Source of the DNA: Paludibacterium denitrificans
GTDB taxonomy: Bacteria > Pseudomonadota > Gammaproteobacteria > Burkholderiales > Chromobacteriaceae
Assembly (NCBI RefSeq): GCF_009707705.1
Contig: NZ_WLYX01000001.1
Span: 2,976,001 to 3,040,000 of the forward strand
Length of the DNA stretch: 64,000 bases
Direction of reading: 5' to 3'
The position numbers and the translations under genes were made by a program. A model generated the notes under the pieces. That model did not search any database and had not been told where the DNA came from. It saw nothing but the letters and a program-made list of their open reading frames with translations. This document shows, one piece after another, positions 23,558-31,749 of this stretch (positions within the stretch are counted from its first letter, which is position 1; each line of letters opens with the position of its first letter).

Positions 23558-23949
23558 GATCTTCCTGCTATTTAGGCAGGTTAAAGTACTTGATTTGTAC
23601 TTTGTAAGGTAATTCTAGACAGTTCCGCGAGCGCTCACAACCGAGTTATCCACAGATTTCATGTTTTTTTCGCACAGTCAAGTGTCCCACTGAGAGTAAG
23701 TAACCTATTTGCGCAATGACCAGCACATGCTGTGCTTGGGGAGCGATGTTCTCATTGAAGGTGCTGAGAAATCAACACCTTCTTCTAGATGTTGCGGCCA
23801 CTTCATGCCTTTGTGACAGAGTGGCAACAGGTTGGCGATGCTACTAGGGTTGCCATTCCATCTTCGGGAACTCTCTGCTCGTAACCATTCCTGCATAGCC
23901 TGACATCACGCACTAGTGCTTGCAACCCAAGAAAACATGAATCTATACC
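23558..23949. other. Region without a supported gene
   Basis: It contains two more hairpins (CCTGC/GCAGG near 23565-23580 and AAAGTAC/GTACTTT at about 23583-23603). A 63-codon minus-strand frame (23705-23896) begins MQEWLRAESSRRWNGNPSSI and continues ANLLPLCHKG, but lacks a clear ribosome binding site and family. I see no other gene. Confidence 0.4.
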
Positions 23950-24238
23950 TCAATACCACACCGCCACACCACCATGGTGCGAGCAAGTCCCCCGCCGATG
24001 GGCGCTGAACGAATACGACCCATCACCACACTTGGCCGACGCGCTTACCGGTTTGGAGGCCAAGTGCACCGGGCGATGAATCTGCCGACCATCGACGTTG
24101 GTGTAGGTATCGCCATCCGTGACAATGTTCGTTGTACCGGTGACGTGGTGCTTGTGGTGATGCGGCACCCTCGCCTTGGGCTGGTGCGGCGACAAGCGCC
24201 AGTGCAGCAATGGCGGAAATCAGTAGTTTCTTAAACAT
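23950..24238 (-). CDS. DUF3761 exported protein (frameshifted)
   Basis: The N-terminus is a signal peptide (MFKKLLISAIAALALVAAPA). Near 24172 the reading moves to another frame with a His-rich stretch and the DUF3761 signature ASAKCGDGSYSFSAHRRGTC, then SHHGGVAVWY. One base joins them into about 95 residues. DUF3761 proteins are small secreted proteins of unknown function, frequent near phage repressors. Confidence 0.7.
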
Positions 24239-24298
24239 TTCGTTCCCTTTGCATGTTCAGCGTTTTGACATGTGACATTGGCATGTCCTCATGCGGTT

Positions 24299-24324
24299 GC
24301 AAAGAATCCCGCTTGCGCGGGACT
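24299..24324 (-). terminator. Intrinsic terminator after cI
   Basis: Minus-strand GTCCCGC-GCAA-GCGGGAT followed by TCTTT, 20 bases after the repressor stop. Confidence 0.7.
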
Positions 24325-24344
24325 CTGGTGTGGCGGCTATCGTC

Positions 24345-25047
24345 CTAGATATTGAAGCTAACGGATACCACCAACCCAACGACATGCAGCGTATCCGGAT
24401 CATCTGGCTTAGCGTTGATTTCCCGGTAGAGCTTTTCATTGTCCGAGTGAATTGTCACCGAACCATCCATCTGCTTATAAAGCCGTTTCACGTAGCATTC
24501 GTTGCCCCGGCAGATAACGTGGACCTTCCCATTCGCTATCTCCTGTTGCCGGTGAACAATCAGGCTTGCCCCGTTCGGTATGGTCGGCTCCATAGAATCG
24601 CCCGACGCAACAATACTGAACAGGCTTTCTTTCTTGTAGCCGTGACGCTTCGCCCAGAGCCGTTCGGCAATAGTTAGGGTCGCCCTTGGTATCAACCTCA
24701 AGGATGGGCGTTCCATGGCCAGCTGACGCCTTGAGCGTGTAGCGAGGAACGGAAATTACGGCATCGCCAGCTTCATCTTCCGCGTCCAGCAACACAACAG
24801 GCCGCATTGGCGTGTTGACTGGCAAGCCGAGGTCAATGACCTCCTTCTGGCCTTCTCCAGTTTTCAGCCACTCAGGATTTACCCCAAGCACCTTAGATAG
24901 CTCCAAGGTGAAACGCGACTCGCCGGATCTGTTCTCGATGTTACCGATCGTGGAGGCATGTTTCGCCCCGATTGCCTTGGCAAGCCCAGCTTGAGTAAGC
25001 CCTAGCTCCTCGCGCCGCTCCCTAACTCTATCGCCGTATGTCTTCAT
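24345..25047 (-). CDS. cI: CI-like repressor, HTH + S24 peptidase (frameshifted)
   Basis: The HTH domain is at residues 8-60 (VRERREELGLTQAGLAKAIG), and the C-terminal S24 domain shows ASGDSMEPTIPNGASLIV with its catalytic Ser and a downstream YVKRLYK lysine. The frame breaks near 24684; removing one G joins TKATLTIAERLWAKRHGYK to the S24 part, giving about 233 residues. The ATG at 25047 directly abuts the OR-like operators. It should bind the OL/OR sites, keep lysogeny and self-cleave on SOS induction. Confidence 0.85.
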
Positions 25048-25048
25048 G

Positions 25049-25121
25049 AACACAATCGTATCTGCAAGTTCTATCACATGCGTGTCAATATCCTTGCCTT
25101 CAAATACACAATCGTGTTTAA
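25049..25121. promoter_or_regulatory. OR-like operators with PR and PRM promoters
   Basis: Three related sites lie at 25049-25062 (AACACAATCGTATC), 25074-25087 (TCACATGCGTGTCA) and 25105-25118 (TACACAATCGTGTT). A rightward promoter is TTGCCT (25094-25099), 16 bases, TTTAAT (25116-25121), overlapping the third site and giving a start almost at the cro ATG. A leftward TTGACA (25088-25083) would serve cI. The layout copies lambda OR. Confidence 0.7.
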
Positions 25122-25129
25122 TCTGTGTC

Positions 25130-25324
25130 ATGGACTGGATCAACGTTATCTCCTCTCTCAAGGCAGCAGGACTCTCGCTTGAAGAAATAGCTAAAGAGGT
25201 CGACTGCTCTGTTTCTCTACTTCGGGCGCTATCTCGTAAAGCGCGAGGAAAGCGGCTCTCTTACGACGTCGGTCGGAAGCTTGAGTATCTGTATGAGAAA
25301 TACCGACAGCCTGACGCTGCCTAA
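25130..25324 (+). CDS. cro: Cro-like HTH protein
   Basis: A 64-residue protein, MDWINVISSLKAAGLSLEEI, then AKEVDCSVSLLRALSRKARG, a compact HTH. It is the first gene after the predicted PR promoter and divergent from cI, the position of Cro. No Shine-Dalgarno sequence precedes the ATG and the predicted transcript start is within a few bases of it, so it may be translated leaderless. Confidence 0.7.
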   Translation: MDWINVISSLKAAGLSLEEIAKEVDCSVSLLRALSRKARGKRLSYDVGRKLEYLYEKYRQPDAA

Positions 25325-25355
25325 TCCAACCAACCAACTGATAAGGAGGCTCCCC

Positions 25356-25559
25356 ATGCGCAAGCGTGACCCTCTGGTGATGGAAGCAAAAAGCCGCTTA
25401 ACGGAGGCGGAGTACGAAGACCTTCAGGTTGCTGCCGACATGGAAACCGGCGGGAACATTGCGGCATATCTTCGTAAAACCATCCGCGAAAAGCTGTACG
25501 GCCAACTGGGTTCAAGCGTACGCGATACCCCGAAGGCAGGCAGTCCCGTAGCGGCCTGA
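25356..25559 (+). CDS. Ribbon-helix-helix-like protein
   Basis: A 67-residue protein with AAGGAGG before the ATG. KSRLTEAEYEDLQVAADMET followed by GNIAAYLRKTIREKL has the strand-helix-helix pattern of Arc/MobC-like DNA-binding proteins. It is the second gene of the rightward operon; CII-like or other regulatory roles are possible. Confidence 0.5.
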   Translation: MRKRDPLVMEAKSRLTEAEYEDLQVAADMETGGNIAAYLRKTIREKLYGQLGSSVRDTPKAGSPVAA

Positions 25560-25583
25560 AACGTCCCTACTTCTGGCAGAAAA

Positions 25584-25763
25584 ATGAGTGATGACCATGT
25601 TGAAACACGACTGCTTGTTCCGGCTGATATAGCCGCACAAGTGGAAATCGCCCGGTCAAGGGATGGGAAACCATTGAATGACTACTGGGTTGAGACGATG
25701 GACCGCCGACTCAATGGAGTTCTCGCGGCTTATCGGAAAGAAAAGCGGGATGAGCAGGGCTGA
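25584..25763 (+). CDS. 59-residue phage protein, possibly RHH-like
   Basis: MSDDHVETRLLVPADIAAQV, then SRDGKPLNDYWVETMDRRLN, with a strand-helix-helix look. It precedes a terminator. Function unknown; perhaps a DNA-binding regulator paired with the previous gene. Confidence 0.45.
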   Translation: MSDDHVETRLLVPADIAAQVEIARSRDGKPLNDYWVETMDRRLNGVLAAYRKEKRDEQG

Positions 25764-25793
25764 AAAGGCCCTAGTTCTGTTTTTGCAAAAGAA

Positions 25794-25834
25794 AACCCCA
25801 CCGTCAACGGCCGGCCGGGCCTCGGGTGGGGTTC
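25794..25834 (+). terminator. Intrinsic terminator in the rightward early operon
   Basis: AACCCCACC (25794-25802) pairs with GGTGGGGTT (25824-25832), with a GC-rich loop. The 5' side is A-rich and the T-run is short. It could act like lambda tR1. Confidence 0.6.
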
Positions 25835-25852
25835 TCAGATACAGAGGTAAGT

Positions 25853-26044
25853 ATGGCCGAATCATTCAACATAGACAAGCACAGCCGCCGTGTTTATTGG
25901 CTATGCAAGCGCATGGAGTCAGCCCGGAACCGTGGGCGTATTACTCGTGCCCGTGCGTGCTGCCTAGCCTTGCAGCGCGAGATTGACCGCCGCCCAGCGT
26001 GGTTTATCGCGCAGCTTGAGCAAGACAGGGGGCTGGCATCATGA
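25853..26044 (+). CDS. 63-residue basic phage protein
   Basis: MAESFNIDKHSRRVYWLCKR, then an Arg-rich helix (RNRGRITRARACCLALQREI). AGAGGTAA precedes it and its end overlaps the replication gene start by 4 bases. Function unknown. Confidence 0.5.
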   Translation: MAESFNIDKHSRRVYWLCKRMESARNRGRITRARACCLALQREIDRRPAWFIAQLEQDRGLAS

Positions 26045-26889
26045 GCGCCGCAGAGAAGATCATCAGCCTGGCAGAGCGCCGTGCAGCCATTGCCCCGGTC
26101 GAAGGGAAGAAGCGCATGCAGGACGGTTTCACCGCTATTCCGAATGACGTGGAGGACGCACTGCTTCGCTCCCCGCTGACGCATCGCCAAGAGCGTGTAT
26201 TCCGCGCCATCCTGCGCAAGACGCTTGGCTTCAACAAGACCGAAGATTGCATTGCCACCACACAGATTTCAGAGCTAACTGGAATTGATGAATCCCCGGT
26301 TCGCAAGTGCGTCAATGATCTGGTTGACATGGGATTGGTTGCACGGGGTCGACGCACAAAATTTGGGACGTTCATCACCCCAAATCTTGATGTTTCATCA
26401 TGGAATTTCAAACAGGACGAATCGTCCCGTTTACCGTCCCAAACAGGACAAATCGTCCCGAATAAACAGTACGATTTAGCCCCCCACAAAAGACAATTAC
26501 AAAAGACAGTTAAAGAACCTAACGGTTCTTCGTCCTCGGCCAAGCCGAAGACCGACAAAATCGCCTGCCCACATGCACAGCTGATCGACCTGTATCACGA
26601 AGAGCTTCCTACCTGCCGACAAGTCCGTGAGTGGAACGATGCTCGCAAGAGCCTCATGCGTGCCCGCTGGAACGAGAAGCTGGCAGCTGGCAAGTATCAC
26701 GACTTGCAGACTGGACTTGCCTACTGGCGCCGGTTCTTTGCCTACGTCAACCAATCCGACTTCCTGACCGGCCGCTCAGAACCGGGCAATGGCCGCAAGG
26801 TGTTTGTTGCTGACCTTGAGTGGATCATCCGTCCGACCAACTTCGCCAAGATCGTTGAGGGCAAGTATCACGAGGAGGCTGGCGAATGA
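26041..26889 (+). CDS. Replication initiator, O-like
   Basis: A 282-residue protein. The N-terminal winged-helix domain (residues about 25-105: DGFTAIPNDVEDALLRSPLT, QERVFRAILRKTLGFNKTED) is that of phage replication protein O family. The middle is a variable linker encoded over two iterons (26410-26460). The C-terminal domain should contact the helicase. The next gene is a DnaB-type helicase, so O-plus-helicase initiation at an internal origin is likely. Confidence 0.8.
   Translation: MSAAEKIISLAERRAAIAPVEGKKRMQDGFTAIPNDVEDALLRSPLTHRQERVFRAILRKTLGFNKTEDCIATTQISELTGIDESPVRKCVNDLVDMGLVARGRRTKFGTFITPNLDVSSWNFKQDESSRLPSQTGQIVPNKQYDLAPHKRQLQKTVKEPNGSSSSAKPKTDKIACPHAQLIDLYHEELPTCRQVREWNDARKSLMRARWNEKLAAGKYHDLQTGLAYWRRFFAYVNQSDFLTGRSEPGNGRKVFVADLEWIIRPTNFAKIVEGKYHEEAGE
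26410..26460. repeat. Candidate replication origin: two iterons inside the O-like gene
   Basis: Two 20-base direct repeats, 26410-26429 and 26441-26460, differ at one base; each holds the palindromic core GGAC-(5)-GTCC, and another CGTCCC lies between. AT-rich sequence follows (26461-26520). Lambda and relatives place origin iterons inside gene O in the same way. Confidence 0.65.
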
Positions 26890-28262
26890 TCCCCCTGCAC
26901 AGCCATGAATCTGAGCAGTCCGTCATCGGCGCGATGCTGATCGACCCTCGCCGCTTGGATGACGTACTGGACGTGATCTCCTCTTCCGACTTCTACGACC
27001 CGAGCCACCGAACGATTTTCGGCGCCATTGAGGCCGTCCACCTGAACAAAATGCCGGTGGATGTGGTGACGGTTGGCGAGCAGCTGGAAACGCGCGGCGA
27101 GCTGGAGGCGGCTGGCGGATATGGCTACATGGCCGATCTGGCAAAAAACATCCCGTCGGCAGCCAACGTCATGCGCTACGTGAAGATCGTCAACGAGCGC
27201 TCCCTGCGCCGCCGCCCTGGTGAACCTTGGCGAGCAGCTGACGGTTTCCGCGACCGAAGTCGAGGACGTCGAGGAGCTGATCGAATCCAGCATCAAGGCG
27301 ATTGAGCAGGCCCAACCGGAGTGTAGCGAGGACGATCTGGCCACCGGCTCCGACCTGTGTGCAGAGGCCCTGCAATTTGTCACGGAACGCTTCGAGAACA
27401 AGGGTTCGATTGGCGGCGTGCCAACTGGATTCATCGACGTGGACAAGCGCCTGCTTGGCATGAAGCCGGGTGACCTGATCATCGTTGCTTAAGCCGCCCC
27501 GGCATGGGTAAGACCGTGTACGGCCTGAACATCGCCAACCACGTTGCCGACCACTCCGGCCCGGTGCTGTTCGTTTCGCTGGAGATGTCCAAGCTGCAAC
27601 TTGGCCTTCGCCAGCAGGCCAACTTCGGCGGCATCAGCATGACGGCCTTGCAAGAAGGCAATCTTGACGCGGAGGACTTTAACTTCCGCCTGCCAAATGC
27701 CGTTCGCCGGGCCACGGAATCCCGCCTGTATTGCGACTTCCGCTCTGGCCAGACCGCCGCGCAAATCCGTGCCAAAGCCAAGGCCGTGAAGCGCAAACAC
27801 GGTCTGTCCATGATCGTGATCGACTACCTCGGCAAGATGACCGCGCCCCGGGCAGAAAACCGCACGAACGAGGTACGGATGATGGTTTCCGCACTCAAAG
27901 ACATGGCGAAAGACCTGCAAGTGCCCGTCATGGCGCTGGCCCAACTATCCCGCAAGGTTGAGGACCGACCCAACAAGCGCCCGATGATGTCCGACCTGCG
28001 CGACTCCGGCGACATCGAGCAAGAGGCCGACGTCATCCAGTTCCTATACCGGGACGAGTATTACGACCACGACAGCCCACACCGCGGATACGTGGAGGTC
28101 ATTACGGCAAAGCAGCGCATGGGTGAGCCAGGCACCGATTTTCTGGTGTTCCAAGGACAGTACAGCCGCATGAGCAACGCCGACATGCGGGAGGTTCACC
28201 GAATGGATGCTGTCGCCTCGGCCAAGCCATACAGCAAGAAAACACGGGGGTTTGACGCATGA
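26886..28262 (+). CDS. dnaB: Replicative DNA helicase, DnaB-like (two breaks)
   Basis: The N-terminal domain starts MIPLHSHESEQSVIGAMLID. The RecA-like domain has the Walker A segment VASRPGMGKT (after repair), Walker B SMIVIDYLGKM and LRDSGDIEQEADVIQFLYR. Breaks: an extra C near 27212 and TTAA at 27487-27494, which repairs to GCTAGC inside Walker A. Repaired length is about 457 residues, normal for DnaB. It unwinds DNA at the fork, loaded by the O-like protein just upstream. Confidence 0.9.
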
Positions 28263-28705
28263 CCGACACATTCGCTATCCCGAATCCCAACAGCCTGCGC
28301 CCCGTCATGCTCCGCGTATGGGAGGCCGTCAATGCCGAGGTCAAAGGCGAGCAAGAAGCCGTGCAGGTGGTCATCAAAAAGATGAGCAAGCGCAGTGCCG
28401 AGGCAAACGCCCTGATGTGGGTACGCCTGCATGAGCTGGCCGCACAGACCGACTGGCACGGCATCAAGCTGTCCCCGGATGAGTTCAAAGACCTGCTATC
28501 GGCCGGACTGGTGAAATCCAAGGTGGTGCCGAACATCGACGGCACCGGTTTCGTGATCGTCGGCCAGCGCACCAGCAAATTCACCGTTGCTCAGATGAAC
28601 GACATGATTACGCTGATCGAGGCATTCGGCAGCGAGCGCGGGGTTCGGTTCAGTGCTGATCCGCGCATTGTTCCGAAAGCCAAGAAGCAACAGACCATCC
28701 GGTAA
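28259..28705 (+). CDS. ninB: NinB-like recombination protein
   Basis: A 148-residue protein of the NinB (Orf) family: KGEQEAVQVVIKKMSKRSAE, ALMWVRLHELAAQTDWHGIK, FVIVGQRTSKFTVAQMNDMI. NinB acts as a recombination mediator that helps annealing proteins load on SSB-coated DNA. It overlaps the helicase stop (ATGA), and the early operon also carries an ERF-type annealing protein. Confidence 0.85.
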   Translation: MTDTFAIPNPNSLRPVMLRVWEAVNAEVKGEQEAVQVVIKKMSKRSAEANALMWVRLHELAAQTDWHGIKLSPDEFKDLLSAGLVKSKVVPNIDGTGFVIVGQRTSKFTVAQMNDMITLIEAFGSERGVRFSADPRIVPKAKKQQTIR

Positions 28706-28739
28706 GCGTAACCGTGGAAGGCGAATATGAGGTGGCAGC

Positions 28740-29427
28740 ATGAACGGCGTTGCTATCTTCCTCTGCGACATCACTGGGATTGCCGGTGAGCCGTGGCTCG
28801 CTGCTGGGTACGACATTGTGCTGGTTGACCCACAGCACACCCGATACATGGTGGAACGTACCACATCCGGCGCAACCGTCGAGCGTATCCCGCTGACGAT
28901 CCTGCAAGCAGCGCAGCGCCTGGGTGAGATCGTACGCGGTCGGCATGTCGTTTTTGTCGCAGGTTTCCCTCCATGCACTGACGTAGCGGTATCTGGTGCC
29001 CGCTGGTTCGAGGACAAGCGAAAGGCTGATCCACATTTCCAGGCCAAGGCAGCACTGGTGGCCGAGCAGTGCCGCATGGTTGGCGAGCTTTCCGGAGCGC
29101 CTTGGTTATTCGAGAACCCAGTTTCTGTGCTCTCCAGCATCTTCGGAAAGCCGGATCACACCTTCCACCCATGGCACTTCACCTCGCTGGAGCCTGACGA
29201 CAACTACACCAAGCAGACGTGCCTATGGGTCGGTGGCGGGTTCGTTATGCCTGACGCCTGCCCTGATGCCTCGCTGGGCGAACCGGATAACCGGATCCAC
29301 GCCTGCCCTCCCTGGTGATGACCGGGCGAACATCCGCAGCGCTACGCCTCGTGGATTCTCGATAGCCGTCTTCATGGCTAACGCTCCGCACCTGAAACGC
29401 CAGCCGAATCTGTGGGAGGCGGCATGA
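28740..29427 (+). CDS. DNA cytosine methyltransferase-like protein (frameshifted)
   Basis: A 228-residue protein after repair. FVAGFPPCTDVAVSGARWFE holds the PC catalytic motif of C5 cytosine methyltransferases, and EQCRMVGELSGAPWLFENPV resembles motif VI (ENP). An extra C at CCTCCCTGG near 29309 breaks the frame; beyond it NIRSATPRGFSIAVFMANAP (motif X-like) continues. It is shorter than standard enzymes, as are many phage orphan methylases. Specificity unknown. Confidence 0.7.
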
Positions 29428-29834
29428 GCAGCAAAACCACCCGCAGCGCCAAGACCGTGCCACGCCCCTACTCCGGCCCGTCTTTTCAAGATGTGGCGAC
29501 AGCTGATTTCAAGAAGCCAGATCGCATCGAATCAGCTGCAATCCGCGCCAGTGCTAGAGGTGAGGACTGCACTTTCCAGATCGTTGGCGTCTGCAATCAA
29601 CAAACAGACACGACCGTGCTCTGTCATCTACCTGACGAAAGCCATGGCATGAGCCGCAAGGCTGACGACCTCAGCAGCGCCTACGGCTGCTCTGCCTGCC
29701 ATGACGTGATCGATGGCCGTGTGAAGCATGACTGGCAGCCTGGCGAAAAGGACTTCTACATGCGGCGTGCGCAGAACAGGACGTGGCGACGGCTGCGCGA
29801 AAAGGGACTGCTGATCATAAAGGGTGCCGCATGA
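29424..29834 (+). CDS. DUF1364 nuclease-related protein
   Basis: A 136-residue protein of the DUF1364 family: RASARGEDCTFQIVGVCNQQ, LCHLPDESHGMSRKADDL, YGCSACHDVIDGRVKHDW. The conserved Cys/His residues form an HNH-like metal centre. It belongs to the nin-region type of accessory genes. Start overlaps the previous stop. Confidence 0.8.
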   Translation: MSSKTTRSAKTVPRPYSGPSFQDVATADFKKPDRIESAAIRASARGEDCTFQIVGVCNQQTDTTVLCHLPDESHGMSRKADDLSSAYGCSACHDVIDGRVKHDWQPGEKDFYMRRAQNRTWRRLREKGLLIIKGAA

Positions 29835-30010
29835 CATGGACAAAGGTTAGCGCCCTCTGCATCGCATCCGGCCCGTGGCGCATCTTCCGGTACAACCGCG
29901 CCGATCCCGAGTATTTCGAACTGTGGCGTGGCGATGAATTCACTGGGCGATACGAGACAAGCGCCAAGGCAAAAGAAGCGGCGGAAATGTTATGGGACGA
30001 AGCGGCGTGA
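29831..30010 (+). CDS. 59-residue nin-region protein
   Basis: MTWTKVSALCIASGPWRIFR, then AKAKEAAEMLWDEAA. Coupled by ATGA overlap to DUF1364 and overlapping the next gene. A beta-rich then helical small protein; function unknown. Confidence 0.55.
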   Translation: MTWTKVSALCIASGPWRIFRYNRADPEYFELWRGDEFTGRYETSAKAKEAAEMLWDEAA

Positions 30011-30354
30011 TGCAGAAAAATTTACTGGCCTTGGGCCGACTCAAAACTGGCGTCATGAACAAAACCGAGGCCGCCTACGCCGCGCACCTTGAACAACGCC
30101 AGCACGCTGGCGAGGTAGCCTGGTTCAAGTTCGAGGGCCTGAAGTTCCGGTTGGCCGACAACACGTTCTACATGCCCGACTTCGCCGTAATGCTTGCCAC
30201 CGGTGAGATGGAGGCCCACGAGGTAAAAGGCCACTGGATGGATGACGCACGGGCAAAGATCAAGATCGCCGCCGACATGTACCCGTTCCGCTTCATCGCC
30301 GTGAAGGTACAGCCAAAGAAGGCTGGCGGCGGCTGGGCAATCGAAGAGTTTTGA
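30010..30354 (+). CDS. DUF1064 nuclease-like protein
   Basis: A protein of about 114 residues with the DUF1064 pattern: NKTEAAYAAHLEQRQHAGEV, YMPDFAVMLATGEMEAHEVK, DDARAKIKIAADMYP. The E...D...ExK arrangement is that of PD-(D/E)xK nucleases; such phage proteins are thought to resolve junctions. An in-frame start at 29992 is an alternative. Confidence 0.75.
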   Translation: MQKNLLALGRLKTGVMNKTEAAYAAHLEQRQHAGEVAWFKFEGLKFRLADNTFYMPDFAVMLATGEMEAHEVKGHWMDDARAKIKIAADMYPFRFIAVKVQPKKAGGGWAIEEF

Positions 30355-30387
30355 AATCTGGCAGGTAGAAGCAACAAGGGGAATTGA

Positions 30388-30903
30388 ATGACGGATTTGG
30401 GTTTGGTGAGATACATGCGACTGATGGACATTCCTCTGGAAGCACTGGAAGCACTGGAAAACTGGGGGCGCTGGCAGCGTCAGCGTGAGGGCCGCAATCG
30501 CTCACCCGGGCTTGAGGGGAAATTCCGCTCCAATCGCTGCCCTGCCTGCTACGAGCATGACGACCCATGCGAGGACTGCCAGCGTAATGCTCCGCACGGC
30601 CAGCAGATCGACATGGCGCTGGCGCTTGCTGTGGAGCGAGCTATCACGCGCGGCGCGTTCACACTGGCCAAGGTGTTTCTGTATAGCGGTACCGGGAAAG
30701 GCCGAATCGCCGAGCAGTGCTATTGCAAAGAGCAGGCCATCTTGCTGGCGCACTTCCGTGGCATCCGGGTATCACAGCACGGATACGCGAGCAGTAACCC
30801 AAAGGCCACCTGCCGGGCATTCGGCATTCAGATTGACGAGTACGACCGGCACGTGGCTAATCTCGTGCGCATGGTCTGGAACAGAATGAAAGCAACCCGT
30901 TGA
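30388..30903 (+). CDS. Q-like antitermination protein (putative)
   Basis: A 171-residue protein with a metal-binding Cys set (C51, C54, C61, C64: CPACYEHDDPCEDC) and an HTH-like C-terminal part (EQAILLAHFRGIRVSQHGYA). It is the last gene of the early operon before a non-coding stretch and late genes, the position of phage Q. Lambda-type Q proteins bind near the late promoter and let polymerase pass terminators; the late operon here has many. Confidence 0.55.
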   Translation: MTDLGLVRYMRLMDIPLEALEALENWGRWQRQREGRNRSPGLEGKFRSNRCPACYEHDDPCEDCQRNAPHGQQIDMALALAVERAITRGAFTLAKVFLYSGTGKGRIAEQCYCKEQAILLAHFRGIRVSQHGYASSNPKATCRAFGIQIDEYDRHVANLVRMVWNRMKATR

Positions 30904-31040
30904 CATTGACAAGATCATGCTTCAAACTGTCTTTGACAGTTTGCCTACCTCAGAGCATCGAGTGATCTTCCAGCCGAATGGCTGGATTGTCATGCCTGAA
31001 AGAATCAGACATAAGCCCCACGTTTCGACGCGGGGCTTTG
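30900..31040 (+). promoter_or_regulatory. Candidate late promoter/terminator region
   Basis: Two TTGACA hexamers (30900-30905 and 30906-30911) are followed by three hairpins: AAACTGTC/GACAGTTT (30924-30942), CCAGCC/GGCTGG (30971-30986) and a terminator AAGCCCC/GGGGCTT (31013-31038). No clean -10 box is visible. The arrangement recalls lambda PR'-tR'. The last hairpin would also terminate the minus-strand DUF1488 gene. Confidence 0.45.
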
Positions 31041-31067
31041 TCGTTTATGACAGCAATACCAACTTGG

Positions 31068-31348
31068 TCACCCCACTCTGGCAATCTTGCTTGTGATCAA
31101 AAATTCAGATACATCCTGATTATTGGTGGCCCTGATCAGCTTTTCGGCTACTTGTTGAATCTGATGGGAATTGTTTTCGTAACAATCTACCGCTGCCGCT
31201 TCGCCTCCGGGCTAAGCTTATAAACATCCTGAAGAGCTTCAGTTGAGATAAACACCAACTTCGTGGATCCATCCACAATGGCCTGAAAGCTGACACACAT
31301 TCTTGTTCCGTTGAAACCATGCTTTCCAGCTGGGAAAGTAATATTCAT
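31068..31348 (-). CDS. DUF1488-like protein (frameshifted)
   Basis: Minus-strand protein starting MNITFPAGKHGFNGTRMCVS, then VDGSTKLVFISTEALQDVYK, the DUF1488 pattern. The frame is lost near 31190 (one G missing); the next frame continues AVDCYENNSHQIQQVAEKLI to a stop at 31068, giving 93 residues. AGAGGTAAG precedes the start. It reads against the late operon, so it is probably expressed in the lysogen. Function unknown. Confidence 0.65.
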
Positions 31349-31435
31349 AAAACTTACCTCTTTTCAGTTGTAAATGTATTAGATGTCGTGGCTTTTTCGA
31401 TAAATACAAGCCAATTAATGCTATAGGGGTAATCC

Positions 31436-31635
31436 ATGCACATGGAACACGCCAAGCCGGTACTCGACGCCTGCCACCTGCACGAAGGCCAGCATGTACT
31501 GATGGCATCAGGCCGAGCCGCACGTGTGGCTGACGTAGGCCAGCACGCCATACGCTTCGAGTACCGGAACAGCGCGGGCCGGATGACTACATCGTGCTGC
31601 CACGTCACCGGGTGCCTGAGATGGTGCGGGTTTAG
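31436..31635 (+). CDS. Small phage protein (frameshifted)
   Basis: MHMEHAKPVLDACHLHEGQH, then VADVGQHAIRFEYRNSAG; near 31584 one G is missing at CCGG, and the next frame ends DDYIVLPRHRVPEMVRV at 31635. Repaired length is 66 residues. Followed by two terminators. Function unknown. Confidence 0.5.
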
Positions 31636-31666
31636 GCTATTCCGAAGGTACAACACTGCATCTAAT

Positions 31667-31727
31667 CGCCTCGCTTATGCGGGGCGTTTCTGTTTTTGGC
31701 CTCGCTATTTTCTGCGGGGCTTTTTTA
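31667..31727 (+). terminator. Two tandem terminators
   Basis: CGCCTCGC-TTAT-GCGGGGCG with TTTCTGTTTTT (31667-31697), then GCCTCGC/GCGGGGC with T6 (31699-31726). Both precede the BRO-N gene. Confidence 0.8.
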
Positions 31728-31749
31728 CGTCCATCCCATTGGAGAAACT

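Noticed and set aside
23705..23896. 63-codon minus-strand ORF as a real gene
   Set aside because: No ribosome binding site, no recognisable family and odd composition; kept only as a note in the region entry.
30914..31093. 59-codon plus-strand ORF after the Q-like gene
   Set aside because: It runs through three hairpins including a terminator and overlaps the 3' end of the DUF1488 gene.
31200..31225. GCTTAGC in the DUF1488 gene as another motif-linked break
   Set aside because: Here the sequence is in frame (YKLSPEA) and the actual break is about 20 bases further on at a lost G.
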